Of a stretch of 64,000 bases of DNA, positions 18,742 through 28,965 are shown piece by piece. The position numbers and the translations under genes were made by a program. The number at the start of each line of letters is the position of its first letter. Position 1 is the stretch's first letter. The DNA is from Gammaproteobacteria bacterium (GTDB lineage Bacteria; Pseudomonadota; Gammaproteobacteria; UBA6429; Thiohalophilaceae): positions 1 to 64,000 of the forward strand of contig JAJRYG010000090.1 of assembly GCA_024275915.1 (NCBI GenBank), read 5' to 3'. The notes under the pieces were generated by a model. It saw nothing but the letters and a program-made list of their open reading frames with translations, did no database searches and was not told the DNA's origin.

Positions 18742-19245
18742 TCAGATGGCCATTTTCTGCTGCTTGAGCAGTTTCTTGCGGATCCGCTGGCGTTTCAGTG
18801 AGGAAAGGTAATCGACAAACAGCTTGCCCTTGAGGTGGTCCATTTCATGCTGGATGCACACGGCAAGCAGGCCGTGGGCCTCGAGCTGGAACTCCTCGCC
18901 CTCGCGGTTCAGCGCCCGCACCAGCACCTGCTCGGCCCGCTCCACCTGTTCGTGGATGCCGGGCACGGAAAGACAGCCCTCCTCGAAGGTCTGGATACCG
19001 TCTTTTTCGAGAATTTCCGGGTTGATGAAGATCAAAGGCTCGGACTTGTCCTCGGAAATGTCCATGACAATAATTCTTTTGTGGACATTGACCTGGGTGG
19101 CGGCCAGGCCGATGCAGGGGGCGGCGTACATGGTTTCGAACATGTCGTCGACCAGGGTAGCGATTTTTCCGTCGACATTGTCCACTTCTGTGGACTCTAT
19201 CCGGAGACGGTCATCGGGATAATTTAAAATATTGAGTAACGCCAT
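18742..19245 (-). CDS. def: Peptide deformylase
   Basis: This metalloenzyme removes the N-formyl group from nascent proteins. The 167-residue protein has all three active-site motifs: GLAATQVN (motif 1), EGCLSVPG with the metal-binding Cys (motif 2), and QHEMDHLKG with the two metal His and catalytic Glu (motif 3). The first gene of the def-fmt-rsmB-DUF4390-ntrYX run, it is divergent from the LysM gene across a 147-bp gap that must hold both promoters; I cannot place either with confidence. Confidence 0.97.
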   Translation of the reverse strand: MALLNILNYPDDRLRIESTEVDNVDGKIATLVDDMFETMYAAPCIGLAATQVNVHKRIIVMDISEDKSEPLIFINPEILEKDGIQTFEEGCLSVPGIHEQVERAEQVLVRALNREGEEFQLEAHGLLAVCIQHEMDHLKGKLFVDYLSSLKRQRIRKKLLKQQKMAI

Positions 19246-19392
19246 ACAATTTCACGCTATACTTCTAGTACAATTGTAAAAAAAGCTGCTAACATTATGA
19301 TACTACAGGATAACAACATTGCCCGGATTTGTTTCTGACGGGTTTTATGGCTACACTGCAAAGACTAATCCTGCATTCCTATAGGGACGCAT

Positions 19393-20577
19393 ATGCTAAA
19401 TAATAAACCGTCCGGCCAGACTTGGATACGTTTTATCGGCCTTTTTACCATCACTGCTGTGCTGGGTGCCTGCAGTTCTGCACCGAAGCAAGAAGAAACC
19501 ACGTCCGAGGCCGTACCCGCCCCCGTGGTGATTGCCGAGGCCAAACCGGCTCCCGAAATGGAAGCACCGCCACCACCGCCTCCGGCCGAACCGGTTTTCA
19601 GGCCCGATTATCCCGAGCGCTATGTGGTCAAAAAGGGGGACACCCTCTGGGACATCGCCCAGCGTTTCCTCAAGGATCCCTGGTTATGGCCAAAAGTCTG
19701 GCATATCAACCCCGAAATACGAAATCCTCACCTGATTTACCCCGGTGAAGTGATTGCCCTGCATTATGTCGAAGGCAAGCCCTACCTGACCCTCGAAGGG
19801 GTGGGCGGACAGCCGCCACCCAAAGGGATCACCACGGTCAAGCTGTCCCCCACCCTGCGGGTGAGGAAGCTCGACAGTGCCATCGACACCATTCCCCGCA
19901 GTGCCATCGAGCCGTTCCTGCAGCGCCCTCGCGTGGTCACCGAGGAAGAACTGGAACGGGCGCCCTACATCGTCTCCAGTTTCGAAGGTCACCTCATCAG
20001 TGGTGAGGGGGGTACCATCTATGCCCGGAATATCACCAATACCCACATTGCCGCCTACGATGTGGTACGCCCGGGTGATTTCTACCGGGATCCCGAGACC
20101 AACGAGAAGCTGGGACTGGAAGTCATCAGCCTGTCCGATGCCCATCTGATCCGCGGCGGTGATCCGGCCACCCTGGTGCTGTCGAGAACAAAGATGGAAG
20201 TCCTCAACGGGGATCGCCTGATGCCCAGCGAGGAACAGCGCATGGACTTCAACTTCCTGCCCTTCCCGCCGGCCAAGAGCATCGATGGCCAGATCATTTC
20301 GGTGTTCGATGCCCTCAGCCAGATCGGCCAGTACGACGTGGTGGTGCTCAATCGCGGCCAGCGCGACGGGGTGGAAACCGGCAACATCCTGGCCATCTAC
20401 CAGCAGGGTCGCGAGGTGTTCGACAGTTACAGAAAGGGGCCCGTGAGCCGGGTCCAGCTGCCCGAGGAACGGGCAGGTCTGCTGATGGTCTTCCGCACCT
20501 ACGAAAAGGTCAGTTATGCGCTGATCATGGAGGCCACCCGTGCCATCCATGTCAACGACCGGGTGACCAATCCCTGA
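19393..20577 (+). CDS. LysM-domain envelope protein
   Basis: The protein is 394 residues. It has an N-terminal signal with a probable lipobox (LFTITAVLGACSS, Cys near residue 27), then a Pro-rich linker (PPPPPPAEP) and a LysM domain (RYVVKKGDTLWDIAQRFL..WPKVWHINP..IYPGEVIAL, about residues 75-130). A long C-terminal region of unknown fold follows. LysM binds peptidoglycan, so it is likely an outer-membrane lipoprotein facing the wall. A similar LysM gene sits between def and dprA in Pseudomonas (PA0020, from memory). An AGGGA ribosome binding site precedes the ATG. Confidence 0.9.
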   Translation: MLNNKPSGQTWIRFIGLFTITAVLGACSSAPKQEETTSEAVPAPVVIAEAKPAPEMEAPPPPPPAEPVFRPDYPERYVVKKGDTLWDIAQRFLKDPWLWPKVWHINPEIRNPHLIYPGEVIALHYVEGKPYLTLEGVGGQPPPKGITTVKLSPTLRVRKLDSAIDTIPRSAIEPFLQRPRVVTEEELERAPYIVSSFEGHLISGEGGTIYARNITNTHIAAYDVVRPGDFYRDPETNEKLGLEVISLSDAHLIRGGDPATLVLSRTKMEVLNGDRLMPSEEQRMDFNFLPFPPAKSIDGQIISVFDALSQIGQYDVVVLNRGQRDGVETGNILAIYQQGREVFDSYRKGPVSRVQLPEERAGLLMVFRTYEKVSYALIMEATRAIHVNDRVTNP

Positions 20578-20678
20578 TTTGAGGATTAAATTTTCCCCCG
20601 CCCCGGCGGGGATGTTATGATTCGATTCCGGGTGAAGGCATTCACCCCAGTCAGACGGAGCTGACCGGAATAAAATTC

Positions 20679-21827
20679 ATGGCCAATAAAGAAGACACAA
20701 TTCGCCACTGGCTGGCACTCCTTCGGGCTCCCCATATCGGGCCTGCCGGTTTCCGTACCCTCATCGAAAAATTCTCCCTGCCGGAAAATGTACTGTCCGC
20801 GAGCGAAGCACAGCTGGCACACCAGGGTTTGCGTCCGGAAACCATCCTCTATCTGCGAAAACCGGACTGGGCGAGGGTCGATGAGGACATGGCCTGGCTG
20901 CAACAGCCGAACGTTCACGTGTTGTTGCTGTCAGATGATGACTATCCGCGATTGTTGAAGGATATTGCCGACCCGCCACCGATGCTGTTTGTGCGCGGGG
21001 ACGTGGAACTGCTCGGTTTTCGCCAGCTGGCCATGGTGGGCAGCCGCAATCCCACCCCCGCGGGGCGGGAAACAGCCGCTGATTTTGCCCGTTACCTGGC
21101 TGCCAACGGCCTGGTGGTAACCAGTGGCCTGGCCCTGGGCATCGATGCGGTCAGTCACGATGGCGCGCTCAAGGCCGGTGGCGCCACCATTGCAGTGGCA
21201 GGCACCGGTCTGGATCGCATCTATCCGGCTCGCCACAAGGCGCTGGCCCACCGGATTGTCGAAAATGGCGCCATTGTTTCGGAGTTCCCGCCAGGTACCC
21301 CGCCGCTGACGCACCATTTTCCCCGGCGCAACCGCATCATCAGCGGGCTGTCCATGGGCGTGCTGGTGGTGGAAGCCGCCCTGCGCTCGGGCTCCCTGAT
21401 CACGGCACGGCAGGCTATCGAGCAGGGCCGTGAAGTGTTTGCCGTACCGGGGTCCATCCACAACCCGCAGGCCCGCGGCTGTAATGCGCTGATCCGCCAG
21501 GGCGCCAAACTGGTGGAAACTGCCCAGCACATCTTCGAGGAGCTGGGCGGCTATGGCGAAGGAACGCCGGGCTATACAAATAGTCCAAATGTGGATATAA
21601 AGGAAACCGAGACAGAAAATCTCGACCCGGAGTATAAAACTGTGATGGACAGTGTGGGTTTTGAACCCACCGCCGTCGACAAAATAGTCGAAAGAAGTGG
21701 ATTGACGGCCGATGCAGTTTGCTCCATGCTTTTGGTATTGGAATTGCAAGGTTTGATAGCCACAACTTCCAGCGGGCACTACTGCCGCAGTACAGAGGAA
21801 GGAAATAATGAAAGAAAACGTGCTTGA
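20679..21827 (+). CDS. dprA: DNA processing protein DprA
   Basis: DprA loads RecA onto incoming single-stranded DNA during natural transformation. The 382-residue protein has an N-terminal SAM-like helical region, the Rossmann core (LAMVGSRNPTPAGRETAADFA, VTSGLALGIDAVSHDGAL, FPRRNRIISGLS, VVEAALRSGSLITARQA) and a C-terminal winged-helix segment (about residues 310-370). Its 3' end overlaps the start of smg by 20 bp, so the two are coupled. Presence of DprA alone does not show competence; no other com gene is in the window. Confidence 0.95.
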   Translation: MANKEDTIRHWLALLRAPHIGPAGFRTLIEKFSLPENVLSASEAQLAHQGLRPETILYLRKPDWARVDEDMAWLQQPNVHVLLLSDDDYPRLLKDIADPPPMLFVRGDVELLGFRQLAMVGSRNPTPAGRETAADFARYLAANGLVVTSGLALGIDAVSHDGALKAGGATIAVAGTGLDRIYPARHKALAHRIVENGAIVSEFPPGTPPLTHHFPRRNRIISGLSMGVLVVEAALRSGSLITARQAIEQGREVFAVPGSIHNPQARGCNALIRQGAKLVETAQHIFEELGGYGEGTPGYTNSPNVDIKETETENLDPEYKTVMDSVGFEPTAVDKIVERSGLTADAVCSMLLVLELQGLIATTSSGHYCRSTEEGNNERKRA

Positions 21828-22287
21828 TGTGCTGATGTATCTCTTCGAGAACTACATTAACGACGATATCGAGTTCGATACAGACGAAGAGACCTTACGC
21901 GTCGAACTTCAGGAAGCCGGATTTCAGCAAATCGAGATCAGCAAGGCATTTGCATGGCTGGAAGGATTGTCGAGGTTACAGGATTCCCCCGAAGGGGTGC
22001 CGCTGGTCAACCCCGGCTCACTGCGGGTCTTCACTCTCATGGAACAGGAACGACTGGACATCGAAAGCCGTGGTTTTCTGCTGTTTCTGGAACAGACCGG
22101 CGTGCTGGACAATCACACCCGCGAAATGGTCATCGACCGGGTCATGGCGCTGGAAGAAGACGAGATTGACATGGAGCAACTCGGGTGGGTGGTACTCATG
22201 GTATTGTTCAATCAGCCCGGTCAGGAAGGAGCCTATGCCTGGATGGAAGACCTCGTATTCGAAGAGGCACCGGTCATTGTTCACTAG
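21808..22287 (+). CDS. smg: Smg protein (DUF494)
   Basis: This acidic 159-residue protein (MKENVLDVLMYLFENYI..) matches the Smg/DUF494 family found after dprA in many gamma- and betaproteobacteria. Its function is unknown. It overlaps the end of dprA and is preceded by an AGGAAATA ribosome binding site. A hairpin terminator follows at 22314-22330. Confidence 0.92.
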   Translation: MKENVLDVLMYLFENYINDDIEFDTDEETLRVELQEAGFQQIEISKAFAWLEGLSRLQDSPEGVPLVNPGSLRVFTLMEQERLDIESRGFLLFLEQTGVLDNHTREMVIDRVMALEEDEIDMEQLGWVVLMVLFNQPGQEGAYAWMEDLVFEEAPVIVH

Positions 22288-22313
22288 TTGACACACGACA
22301 GAAAATGAACCGT

Positions 22314-22340
22314 GCCCGCATATTGCGGGCATTTCTCTTT
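22314..22340 (+). terminator. Intrinsic terminator after smg
   Basis: The stem gcccgca / tgcgggc with a 3-base loop is followed by atttctcttt. It lies 27 bp after the smg stop and separates the dprA-smg unit from topA. Confidence 0.7.
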
Positions 22341-22462
22341 ATGTGAGATACAAGATAAGACTAACGAGTAGCAAAATTGCGTGACAGTGGAAAGCATCTC
22401 ATTCGGCAAGGCCATGACATCGGTGGCGGCTTGCTGATGCGTGAACAAACGGTGAAAAACTT

Positions 22463-24760
22463 ATGAGTAAAAGTCTGGTAATCGTCGAATCACCGGCCAA
22501 GGCCAAGACGATCAAGAAATACCTTGGCAAGGGATTCGATGTCCTGGCCTCGTACGGCCATGTGCGCGATTTGTTGCCCAAGGAAGGCGCGGTGGATCCG
22601 TCTCATGATTTTGCCATGAAGTACCAGCTCATCGAAAAGAATGAGCGGCACGTGGATGCCATCATCAAGGCGCTGAAAAAAGCCGACCACCTGTATCTCG
22701 CTACTGACCCGGATCGCGAAGGCGAGGCCATTTCCTGGCACCTGTACGAATTGCTGAAAGAACGCGGCCTGCTGAAAGACAAGGAAGTGTCGCGTGTGGC
22801 CTTCAACGAAATTACCAAGCGTGCTGTCAACGATGCAGTGGCCCATCCACGGGAACTGTCCGGCGACATGATCCATGCCCAGCTGGCCCGCCGTGCGCTG
22901 GACTTTCTGGTGGGTTTCAACCTCTCGCCGCTGCTGTGGAAAAAGATCCGCCGCGGCCTCTCCGCAGGAAGGGTACAGAGTCCGGCATTGCGCCTCATCG
23001 TCGAGCGCGAACTGGACATCGAAAAATTCGAAGCCCGTGAATACTGGACCGTGGAAGTCGAAGTCGAAGCCGACAAGCGGCCTTTTACCGGCAAGCTCAC
23101 CCACCTGCAAGGGGAAAAGATCAGCCAGTTCACCATCAACAACGAAAAGCTGGCAAAGGATGCCGAAAAGACCATCAGCAAGCAGGCCAGGGGTGAGCTG
23201 ACCATCATCAAGGTGGAAAAGAAAAAGCGCAGGCGCAATCCGGCCGCGCCGTTTACCACCTCGACCCTGCAACAGGAAGCCTCACGCAAGCTGGGCTTTA
23301 CCGCCAAGAAAACCATGAGTGTCGCCCAGCAACTGTATGAAGGCATCGATCTGGGTGGTGAAACCGTGGGGTTGATCACCTACATGCGTACCGACTCGGT
23401 CAACCTGGCCAATGAAGCACTGGATGAAATCCGGGGCTTCATCAAGGAAAAGTTTGGCAACGATGCCCTGCCCAAGGAAGCCCGGGTCTACAAGACCAAG
23501 GCCAAGAATGCCCAGGAAGCCCATGAAGCCATCCGTCCGACCTCGGTGCGTCACGAACCCGACACCATCAAGAAGCACCTGAGCAAGGATCAGTACCGCC
23601 TCTACGAACTGATCTGGAAACGCACCATTGCCAGCCAGATGATGCATGCGGTGATGGATACGGTGGCGGTGGACATGCAGGCCGGCAAAGACACCATATT
23701 CCGCGCCAACGGTTCCACCCTGGTGTCCCCCGGCTTCATGGCGGTCTACCAGGAAAGCACCGACGATGCCAAGGTCAAGGACGACAAGGATCGCCTGTTG
23801 CCGCCACTGAAGGAAGGTGACAAGGTCAAGCTGCTCAAGGTCATTCCCGAACAGCACTTCACCGAGCCACCCCCGCGTTACACGGAAGCCAGCCTGGTCA
23901 AGGCGCTGGAAGAATTTGGTATCGGCCGGCCGTCCACCTATGCCTCGATCATCTCCACCCTGCAGTCACGGGAATACGTGACCATGGACAAGAAACGCTT
24001 CGTACCCACCGATGTGGGACGCATCGTCAACAAGTTCCTCACCGAACACTTCAGCAAGTACGTGGACTACGATTTTACCGCTACCCTGGAAGACGAGCTG
24101 GATGCCATCTCCCGCGGCGAGAAGGACTGGATAGGTACGCTGCGGGAATTCTGGTCACCCTTCAAGGCACTGGTGGACGACAAGGACAAGTCGGTCGATC
24201 GCAAGGATGTCACCCACGAAGCCATCGATGAAAAGTGTCCCAAGTGCGAAGGCCCCCTTTCCATTCGACTCGGCCGGCGCGGCCGCTTCATCGGCTGCGA
24301 CAACTACCCCGAATGTGACTACACCCGCAACCTGGGTGAAGAAGCCAACGCCGAGCCCGAGGTCATCGAGGACCGCAAGTGCCCCGACTGTGGCTCGGAT
24401 CTGATCATCCGTCATGGCCGCTATGGCAAGTTCATCGGTTGCAGCAGTTACCCGAACTGCAAGCACATCGAGCCGCTGGAAAAACCCGAAGACACCGGCG
24501 TGCAGTGTCCCGAATGCAAACAGGCCAACATGCTCAAGCGTAAGTCGCGCAATGGCAAGATTTTCTTTTCCTGTCAGCGTTATCCCGACTGCAAGTATGC
24601 GGTATGGAACCAGCCGCTCAATGAAGCCTGCCCCGAATGCGGCTTCCCCATGCTGACCCTGAAGACCACCAAGCGCCGGGGTACCGAAAAAGTCTGTCCG
24701 CAAAAGGACTGCAGCTACAGCGAAAAGGTGGAAACCGAAGAAGTCGAAGAAGCCGAATGA
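22463..24760 (+). CDS. topA: DNA topoisomerase I
   Basis: Type IA topoisomerase that relaxes negative supercoils. The 765-residue protein opens with the TOPRIM domain (KSLVIVESPAKAKTIKKYLG; DPDREGEAISWHL) and has the active-site Tyr in YMRTDSVNLANEA near residue 309. The C-terminal part carries four Cys4 zinc-ribbon modules (CPKC..CDNYPEC, CPDC..CSSYPNC, CPEC..CQRYPDC, CPEC..CPQKDC) from about residue 590. The ribosome binding site is weak (gtgaaaaactt). A strong terminator follows. Confidence 0.98.
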   Translation: MSKSLVIVESPAKAKTIKKYLGKGFDVLASYGHVRDLLPKEGAVDPSHDFAMKYQLIEKNERHVDAIIKALKKADHLYLATDPDREGEAISWHLYELLKERGLLKDKEVSRVAFNEITKRAVNDAVAHPRELSGDMIHAQLARRALDFLVGFNLSPLLWKKIRRGLSAGRVQSPALRLIVERELDIEKFEAREYWTVEVEVEADKRPFTGKLTHLQGEKISQFTINNEKLAKDAEKTISKQARGELTIIKVEKKKRRRNPAAPFTTSTLQQEASRKLGFTAKKTMSVAQQLYEGIDLGGETVGLITYMRTDSVNLANEALDEIRGFIKEKFGNDALPKEARVYKTKAKNAQEAHEAIRPTSVRHEPDTIKKHLSKDQYRLYELIWKRTIASQMMHAVMDTVAVDMQAGKDTIFRANGSTLVSPGFMAVYQESTDDAKVKDDKDRLLPPLKEGDKVKLLKVIPEQHFTEPPPRYTEASLVKALEEFGIGRPSTYASIISTLQSREYVTMDKKRFVPTDVGRIVNKFLTEHFSKYVDYDFTATLEDELDAISRGEKDWIGTLREFWSPFKALVDDKDKSVDRKDVTHEAIDEKCPKCEGPLSIRLGRRGRFIGCDNYPECDYTRNLGEEANAEPEVIEDRKCPDCGSDLIIRHGRYGKFIGCSSYPNCKHIEPLEKPEDTGVQCPECKQANMLKRKSRNGKIFFSCQRYPDCKYAVWNQPLNEACPECGFPMLTLKTTKRRGTEKVCPQKDCSYSEKVETEEVEEAE

Positions 24761-24772
24761 TGTTCAAAACAG

Positions 24773-24810
24773 CAGGCCAGAATGCCGGCCAGGCATTCTG
24801 GCCTGTTTTT
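24773..24810 (+). terminator. Intrinsic terminator of topA
   Basis: A perfect 14-bp stem (caggccagaatgcc / ggcattctggcctg) with a 5-base loop is followed by five T. This is the cleanest terminator in the window. Confidence 0.9.
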
Positions 24811-24812
24811 GT

Positions 24813-24890
24813 AAACAGGCTGTTGAAAAGACACCGTTTTTACCCAGTCTGTGTTCGGTGCAGGGATGCACTTTGTCAACATCCTGTTAA
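24813..24890. repeat. GTTGAAAAA dispersed element, copy B
   Basis: It starts AAACAGGCTGTTGAAAAG and ends GTCAACATCCTGTTAA. It directly follows the topA terminator and is followed by agtgacgagg, a trace of the heptamer repeat. Confidence 0.65.
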
Positions 24891-25059
24891 AGTGACGAGG
24901 AGAAACGATGTGCCATAAACGGATCTTTGCCTCGCTCCTGTCTCGTCGCGGATTTCGCCATGGCATGGCCAGGCGGCAGTCTGGATTAAACGAAGATGCA
25001 ACTTTATTGCCTACAGATATCTAACCACATTCAACCTTAACAACAAACGAGATTCAATC

Positions 25060-25566
25060 ATGTCTGACCAAACCCCTTTTGTTGCGATTTTAATGGGCTC
25101 CGACAGTGACCTGCCGGTCATGCAGGCCACCATCGATGTGCTGAAAAAGCTGGACGTCCCTTGCGAAGTCAAGATTACCTCCGCCCATCGCACGCCCCAC
25201 GACACCCAGCGCTACATCACCGATGCCGAAGCGCGGGGCTGCAAGGTGTTCATCGCGGCCGCCGGCCTGGCCGCTCACCTGGCCGGTACCGTGGCGGCCC
25301 ATACCCTCAAGCCGGTCATCGGCGTGCCCATGGACGGTGGACCCTTGCAGGGCATGGATGCGCTGTTGTCCACGGTGCAGATGCCGGGGGGCATTCCTGT
25401 CGGCACCGTGGCCATCGGCAAGGCCGGCGCCAAGAATGCCGGCTACCTGGCGGCGCAGATCATCGCCATTACGGATGAGCAGCTGGCCAAACGGCTGCTG
25501 GCCGAACGCGAAGCCAATGCCCAGGCGGTGCGCGACAAGGATGCCGAGCTGCAAAAGCAGCTCTGA
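25060..25566 (+). CDS. purE: 5-(carboxyamino)imidazole ribonucleotide mutase
   Basis: PurE interconverts N5-CAIR and CAIR in purine synthesis. The 168-residue protein has [11 protein letters not shown] at the N-terminus, the catalytic SAHRTPHDT loop, and the substrate-binding region [25 protein letters not shown] with [23 protein letters not shown]. This looks like class I PurE, which needs PurK for its substrate, yet purK is not next to it; tsaC follows 9 bp downstream instead. The gene probably heads a purE-tsaC-hemF operon. Confidence 0.95.
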   Translation: MSDQTPFVAILMGSDSDLPVMQATIDVLKKLDVPCEVKITSAHRTPHDTQRYITDAEARGCKVFIAAAGLAAHLAGTVAAHTLKPVIGVPMDGGPLQGMDALLSTVQMPGGIPVGTVAIGKAGAKNAGYLAAQIIAITDEQLAKRLLAEREANAQAVRDKDAELQKQL

Positions 25567-25575
25567 GTCGAGCCG

Positions 25576-26130
25576 ATGAGCCAGGCACTCGATGATGCCG
25601 TCGCCTGCCTGCGCAGCGGCGGCGTCATCGCCTATCCCACCGAGTCCGTCTACGGGCTCGGCTGTGATCCGGCCAATGAGCAGGCCATCGAAAAGCTGCT
25701 GGACCTGAAACAGCGATCTGCCGACAAGGGCCTGATCCTCATCGCCGCAAGCCTGGCCCAGCTTGAGCCCTGGCTGGGCGAACTGCCGGCGGAAAAAAAA
25801 CACGCCATCCTGGCCAGCTGGCCGGGACCGGTGAGCTGGCTGTGGCCAGCCCGGGAGGAGATATCCACCTTGTTGCGAGGTCGGCATGACACCCTGGCCG
25901 TGCGAGTCACCGCCCACCCCCAGGCCGCTGCCCTGTGCCAGGCCTTTGGCGGCGCGATTGTTTCCACCAGTGCCAACCTTGCGGGCGAGCCGGCGGCAAG
26001 AACACCGGCGCAGGTCACAAGGCAGTTTGGCCCACGCCTGGATTACATTCTCGAAGGCGAGCTGGGTGGCCGGCAAAACCCCAGCGAGATCCGTGATGCC
26101 CTCAGTGGCAAGGTGATCCGTGAATCCTGA
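25576..26130 (+). CDS. tsaC: Threonylcarbamoyl-AMP synthase (Sua5/YciO/YrdC family)
   Basis: TsaC makes threonylcarbamoyl-adenylate for the t6A37 tRNA modification. The 184-residue protein has the YrdC-fold signatures GGVIAYPTESVYGLGCD near the N-terminus, KQRSADKGLILIA, and VSTSANLAGEPAARTPAQV in the C-terminal half. It is the short TsaC form without the Sua5 C-terminal domain. It lies 9 bp after purE and 18 bp before hemF. Confidence 0.94.
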   Translation: MSQALDDAVACLRSGGVIAYPTESVYGLGCDPANEQAIEKLLDLKQRSADKGLILIAASLAQLEPWLGELPAEKKHAILASWPGPVSWLWPAREEISTLLRGRHDTLAVRVTAHPQAAALCQAFGGAIVSTSANLAGEPAARTPAQVTRQFGPRLDYILEGELGGRQNPSEIRDALSGKVIRES

Positions 26131-27057
<927 letters not shown>

Positions 27058-27061
27058 CCGG

Positions 27062-27178
27062 TTGTTTATTGCACCCAGCATCGGCACGACTCTGCCAGGG
27101 TAGGGCGCAATAACCGCAGGGCATTGCGCCATTCGAACCGCCCGGCATTGTTCCCGGCCGGAGCAATGCACGTTGTTT
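27062..27178. repeat. GCAATAA repeat element, copy 1
   Basis: The element runs from TTGTTTATTGCACC to a core GTAGGGCGCAATAACCGCAGGGCATTGCGCCATTCGAA and a further palindromic tail. The same ends and core occur in opposite orientation at 36449-36545. Confidence 0.7.
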
Positions 27179-27790
27179 ATTGTGGATTATCAGGATCGGG
27201 GCTTTTATGGATTCTGGTTTACTGGTGCAGTGGCAGATTTATCGCTTGAGGTGTCTTTAGTGATCCCGGCAGAACCGATTTCAGCAATTTCCTTTTTTCA
27301 CCCCCGGGCATTTGAACAGGCTGTGGGGGATTTCATAACCCAGCAATATGCCAAGATGATTACGTTTGGGCGATCAGACTGGATTGCACCAGTAAACTGG
27401 AGACCTGTGACAGGTCTGCCTTGTGTGGTAGTAACATTTGATGTATTTCCTGACCATGTGGCTAGTAATGCAGGTTATGTGCGCAGGTAACTGTTTTTCC
27501 CCGTAGACGACAAATATCTGCTGGTTTTTTCATTCTGGTTTGAGCAGCATGTAAATGCATTGCTGGATGAACGTGACCTGCTCGTCGGTCGTGCCTCCAT
27601 GGAACAACTGGCAGATGACATTATCAATAGTGTCAGGCTCAAGCTGTCTGCCGAAGCCGAGATGCAGAAAGAAAAAGCCTTGCGGGGTCTCGATGATCCT
27701 TCCCTGATCAAGGAATTTGCACCGATGAAGTGGACGACACCAGAGCTGGATATCGAGTGGCAAACGCATGTAAACCCAATTGTTGCATGA
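27173..27790 (+). pseudogene. Unrecognised gene interrupted by one in-frame TAA
   Basis: Two ORFs of the track (27173-27490 and 27560-27790) are in the same frame. The only interruption is TAA at 27488-27490; reading through gives a continuous protein of about 205 residues with VTFDVFPDH..YVRR before the stop and LFFPVDDKYLLVFSFWFEQHV just after it. The sense of the sequence carries smoothly across the stop, so a nonsense mutation, sequencing error or recoding is likely. The product looks soluble and mixed alpha/beta. I do not recognise it with confidence. The N-terminus abuts the GCAATAA element and may itself be truncated. Confidence 0.55.
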
Positions 27791-28356
27791 ATTTTTGGAT
27801 GCAGGGGCGTTTATGACAGTATTTTCAGGGTCGAGCACAGGTTTTTCAAACCGCAGCATAGCCCGGCCTATGTGAGGATGGGAAAAAACGAGTACGGCAC
27901 TGAAAATGCTGTCATGGAAGGAGCTACGCTATCCTGCGCCAAAATTCATGCAACGATTGGGTAAAGTTCTATGATGAATTGAGTAAGTCAGGTTAGTTCA
28001 CCGCTTGTTCAATCTGGACGTATCCATCAGGCATATTGGTTTGCCTGCGTTGCCCATGTTATTTGAACACGAAAAACATGAGGCAGCTGCTCTACAGATT
28101 TCGCTACCCCGGGAAGACGGTGATCCCCGTGGCCGTTCCTTGCCCTTGGCCGGACCATGGTCACGGAGATCGACGGCACCCGCCTGAACTTAACAGGATG
28201 TTGAAAAAGTCCAGGGTGGGATTTTTTTCAATATCCTGTTGAAGGGTTGCCAGTTGCTGTGAAGGCAGATCATTGAAAGTATAGAAACGATGAGTAGTGT
28301 ACCCGTGTTTGAAAAGGCCAGAGTGCTCGTTTTTGGACACGGACCTAAGGATAAAA
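27791..28356. other. Non-coding or decayed interval
   Basis: No intact gene is convincing. The short plus-strand ORFs at 28005-28242 overlap in two frames and could be a decayed coding remnant (for example RFRYPGKTVIPVAVP in one frame, then TMVTEIDGTRLN in another), but this is weak. A GTTGAAAAA element occupies 28191-28242. Confidence 0.4.
28191..28242. repeat. GTTGAAAAA dispersed element, copy C
   Basis: A short form: TAACAGGATGTTGAAAAAGTCC against TTTTTTTCAATATCCTGTTGA, an inverted pair with a GC-rich loop. Confidence 0.7.
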
Positions 28357-28390
28357 ACAGGGTTGGCATTGTATAGTGCCAACCCTGTTG
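28354..28390 (-). terminator. Intrinsic terminator of the Met-rich protein gene
   Basis: Read on the minus strand, a perfect 13-bp stem (aacagggttggca / tgccaaccctgtt) is followed by a T-run. It ends 8 bp beyond the stop of the gene at 28399. Confidence 0.85.
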
Positions 28391-28398
28391 GTCAGGAA

Positions 28399-28965
28399 TT
28401 ACTGCATCTGGCTCATGTTCATGCCTTTGCCTTTCATCTTCTTGGGCATGTCATTGAGTTTTTTCTTCTGGTCAGAACTCAGGGAGTTGTAGAATTTCTT
28501 GCCGGCCCTGGCGGTGGCAAGCATTTTTTCGCCGTGGTCCTGCATCATCTTCAGACGTTGTTCAAAGCTCATGCTGGACATCATCTGCATCATGCCGCCC
28601 ATCATCATGCCACCCTGGCCCTGCATGTTGCCCATCTGGCCGCCTTGCATGCCCTGATGGCCCTGCATGTTGCCCATCTGGCTACCTTTCATGTTTTTCA
28701 TCATGGCCTGCCTGTTCTTCATCATTTCCTGCATCATGGCCTGTTTCTGTCTGGCAAAGGCATCAAAGGCTTTTTCCTGTTCGGCATTGAGTTTGAGTTC
28801 GGATTTCATCATTTTCATGCGATCTTCCATCATCTTCTGCATCTGAGCGGGGTCACCCATCATTCCCTGGCTGGCCTGGTTACCATGGTGGTGCTGGCTG
28901 GCAAAGGCCAGGCTGCTGGCAAGAAAGCTTGCTGCAATAATTCCGGTTTTGATCGATGTTTTCAT
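28399..28965 (-). CDS. Met-rich periplasmic protein, Spy/CpxP-like
   Basis: From ATG 28965 (AAGGA ribosome binding site) the protein is 188 residues with a signal peptide (KTGIIAASFLASSLAFA) and an HHH cluster just after it. About one residue in five is Met, including runs such as GMMMGGMMQMM and a tandem-like GxMGNMQG segment near the middle. Two LTxxQ-like segments (LKLNAEQEKAF and LSSDQKKKLNDM) fit the Spy/CpxP helical family. Met and His clusters in periplasmic proteins often bind Cu(I) or other soft metals, so a role in metal handling or as a periplasmic chaperone is inferred. The track start at 29034 precedes the signal peptide and is rejected. Confidence 0.75.
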   Translation of the reverse strand: MKTSIKTGIIAASFLASSLAFASQHHHGNQASQGMMGDPAQMQKMMEDRMKMMKSELKLNAEQEKAFDAFARQKQAMMQEMMKNRQAMMKNMKGSQMGNMQGHQGMQGGQMGNMQGQGGMMMGGMMQMMSSMSFEQRLKMMQDHGEKMLATARAGKKFYNSLSSDQKKKLNDMPKKMKGKGMNMSQMQ

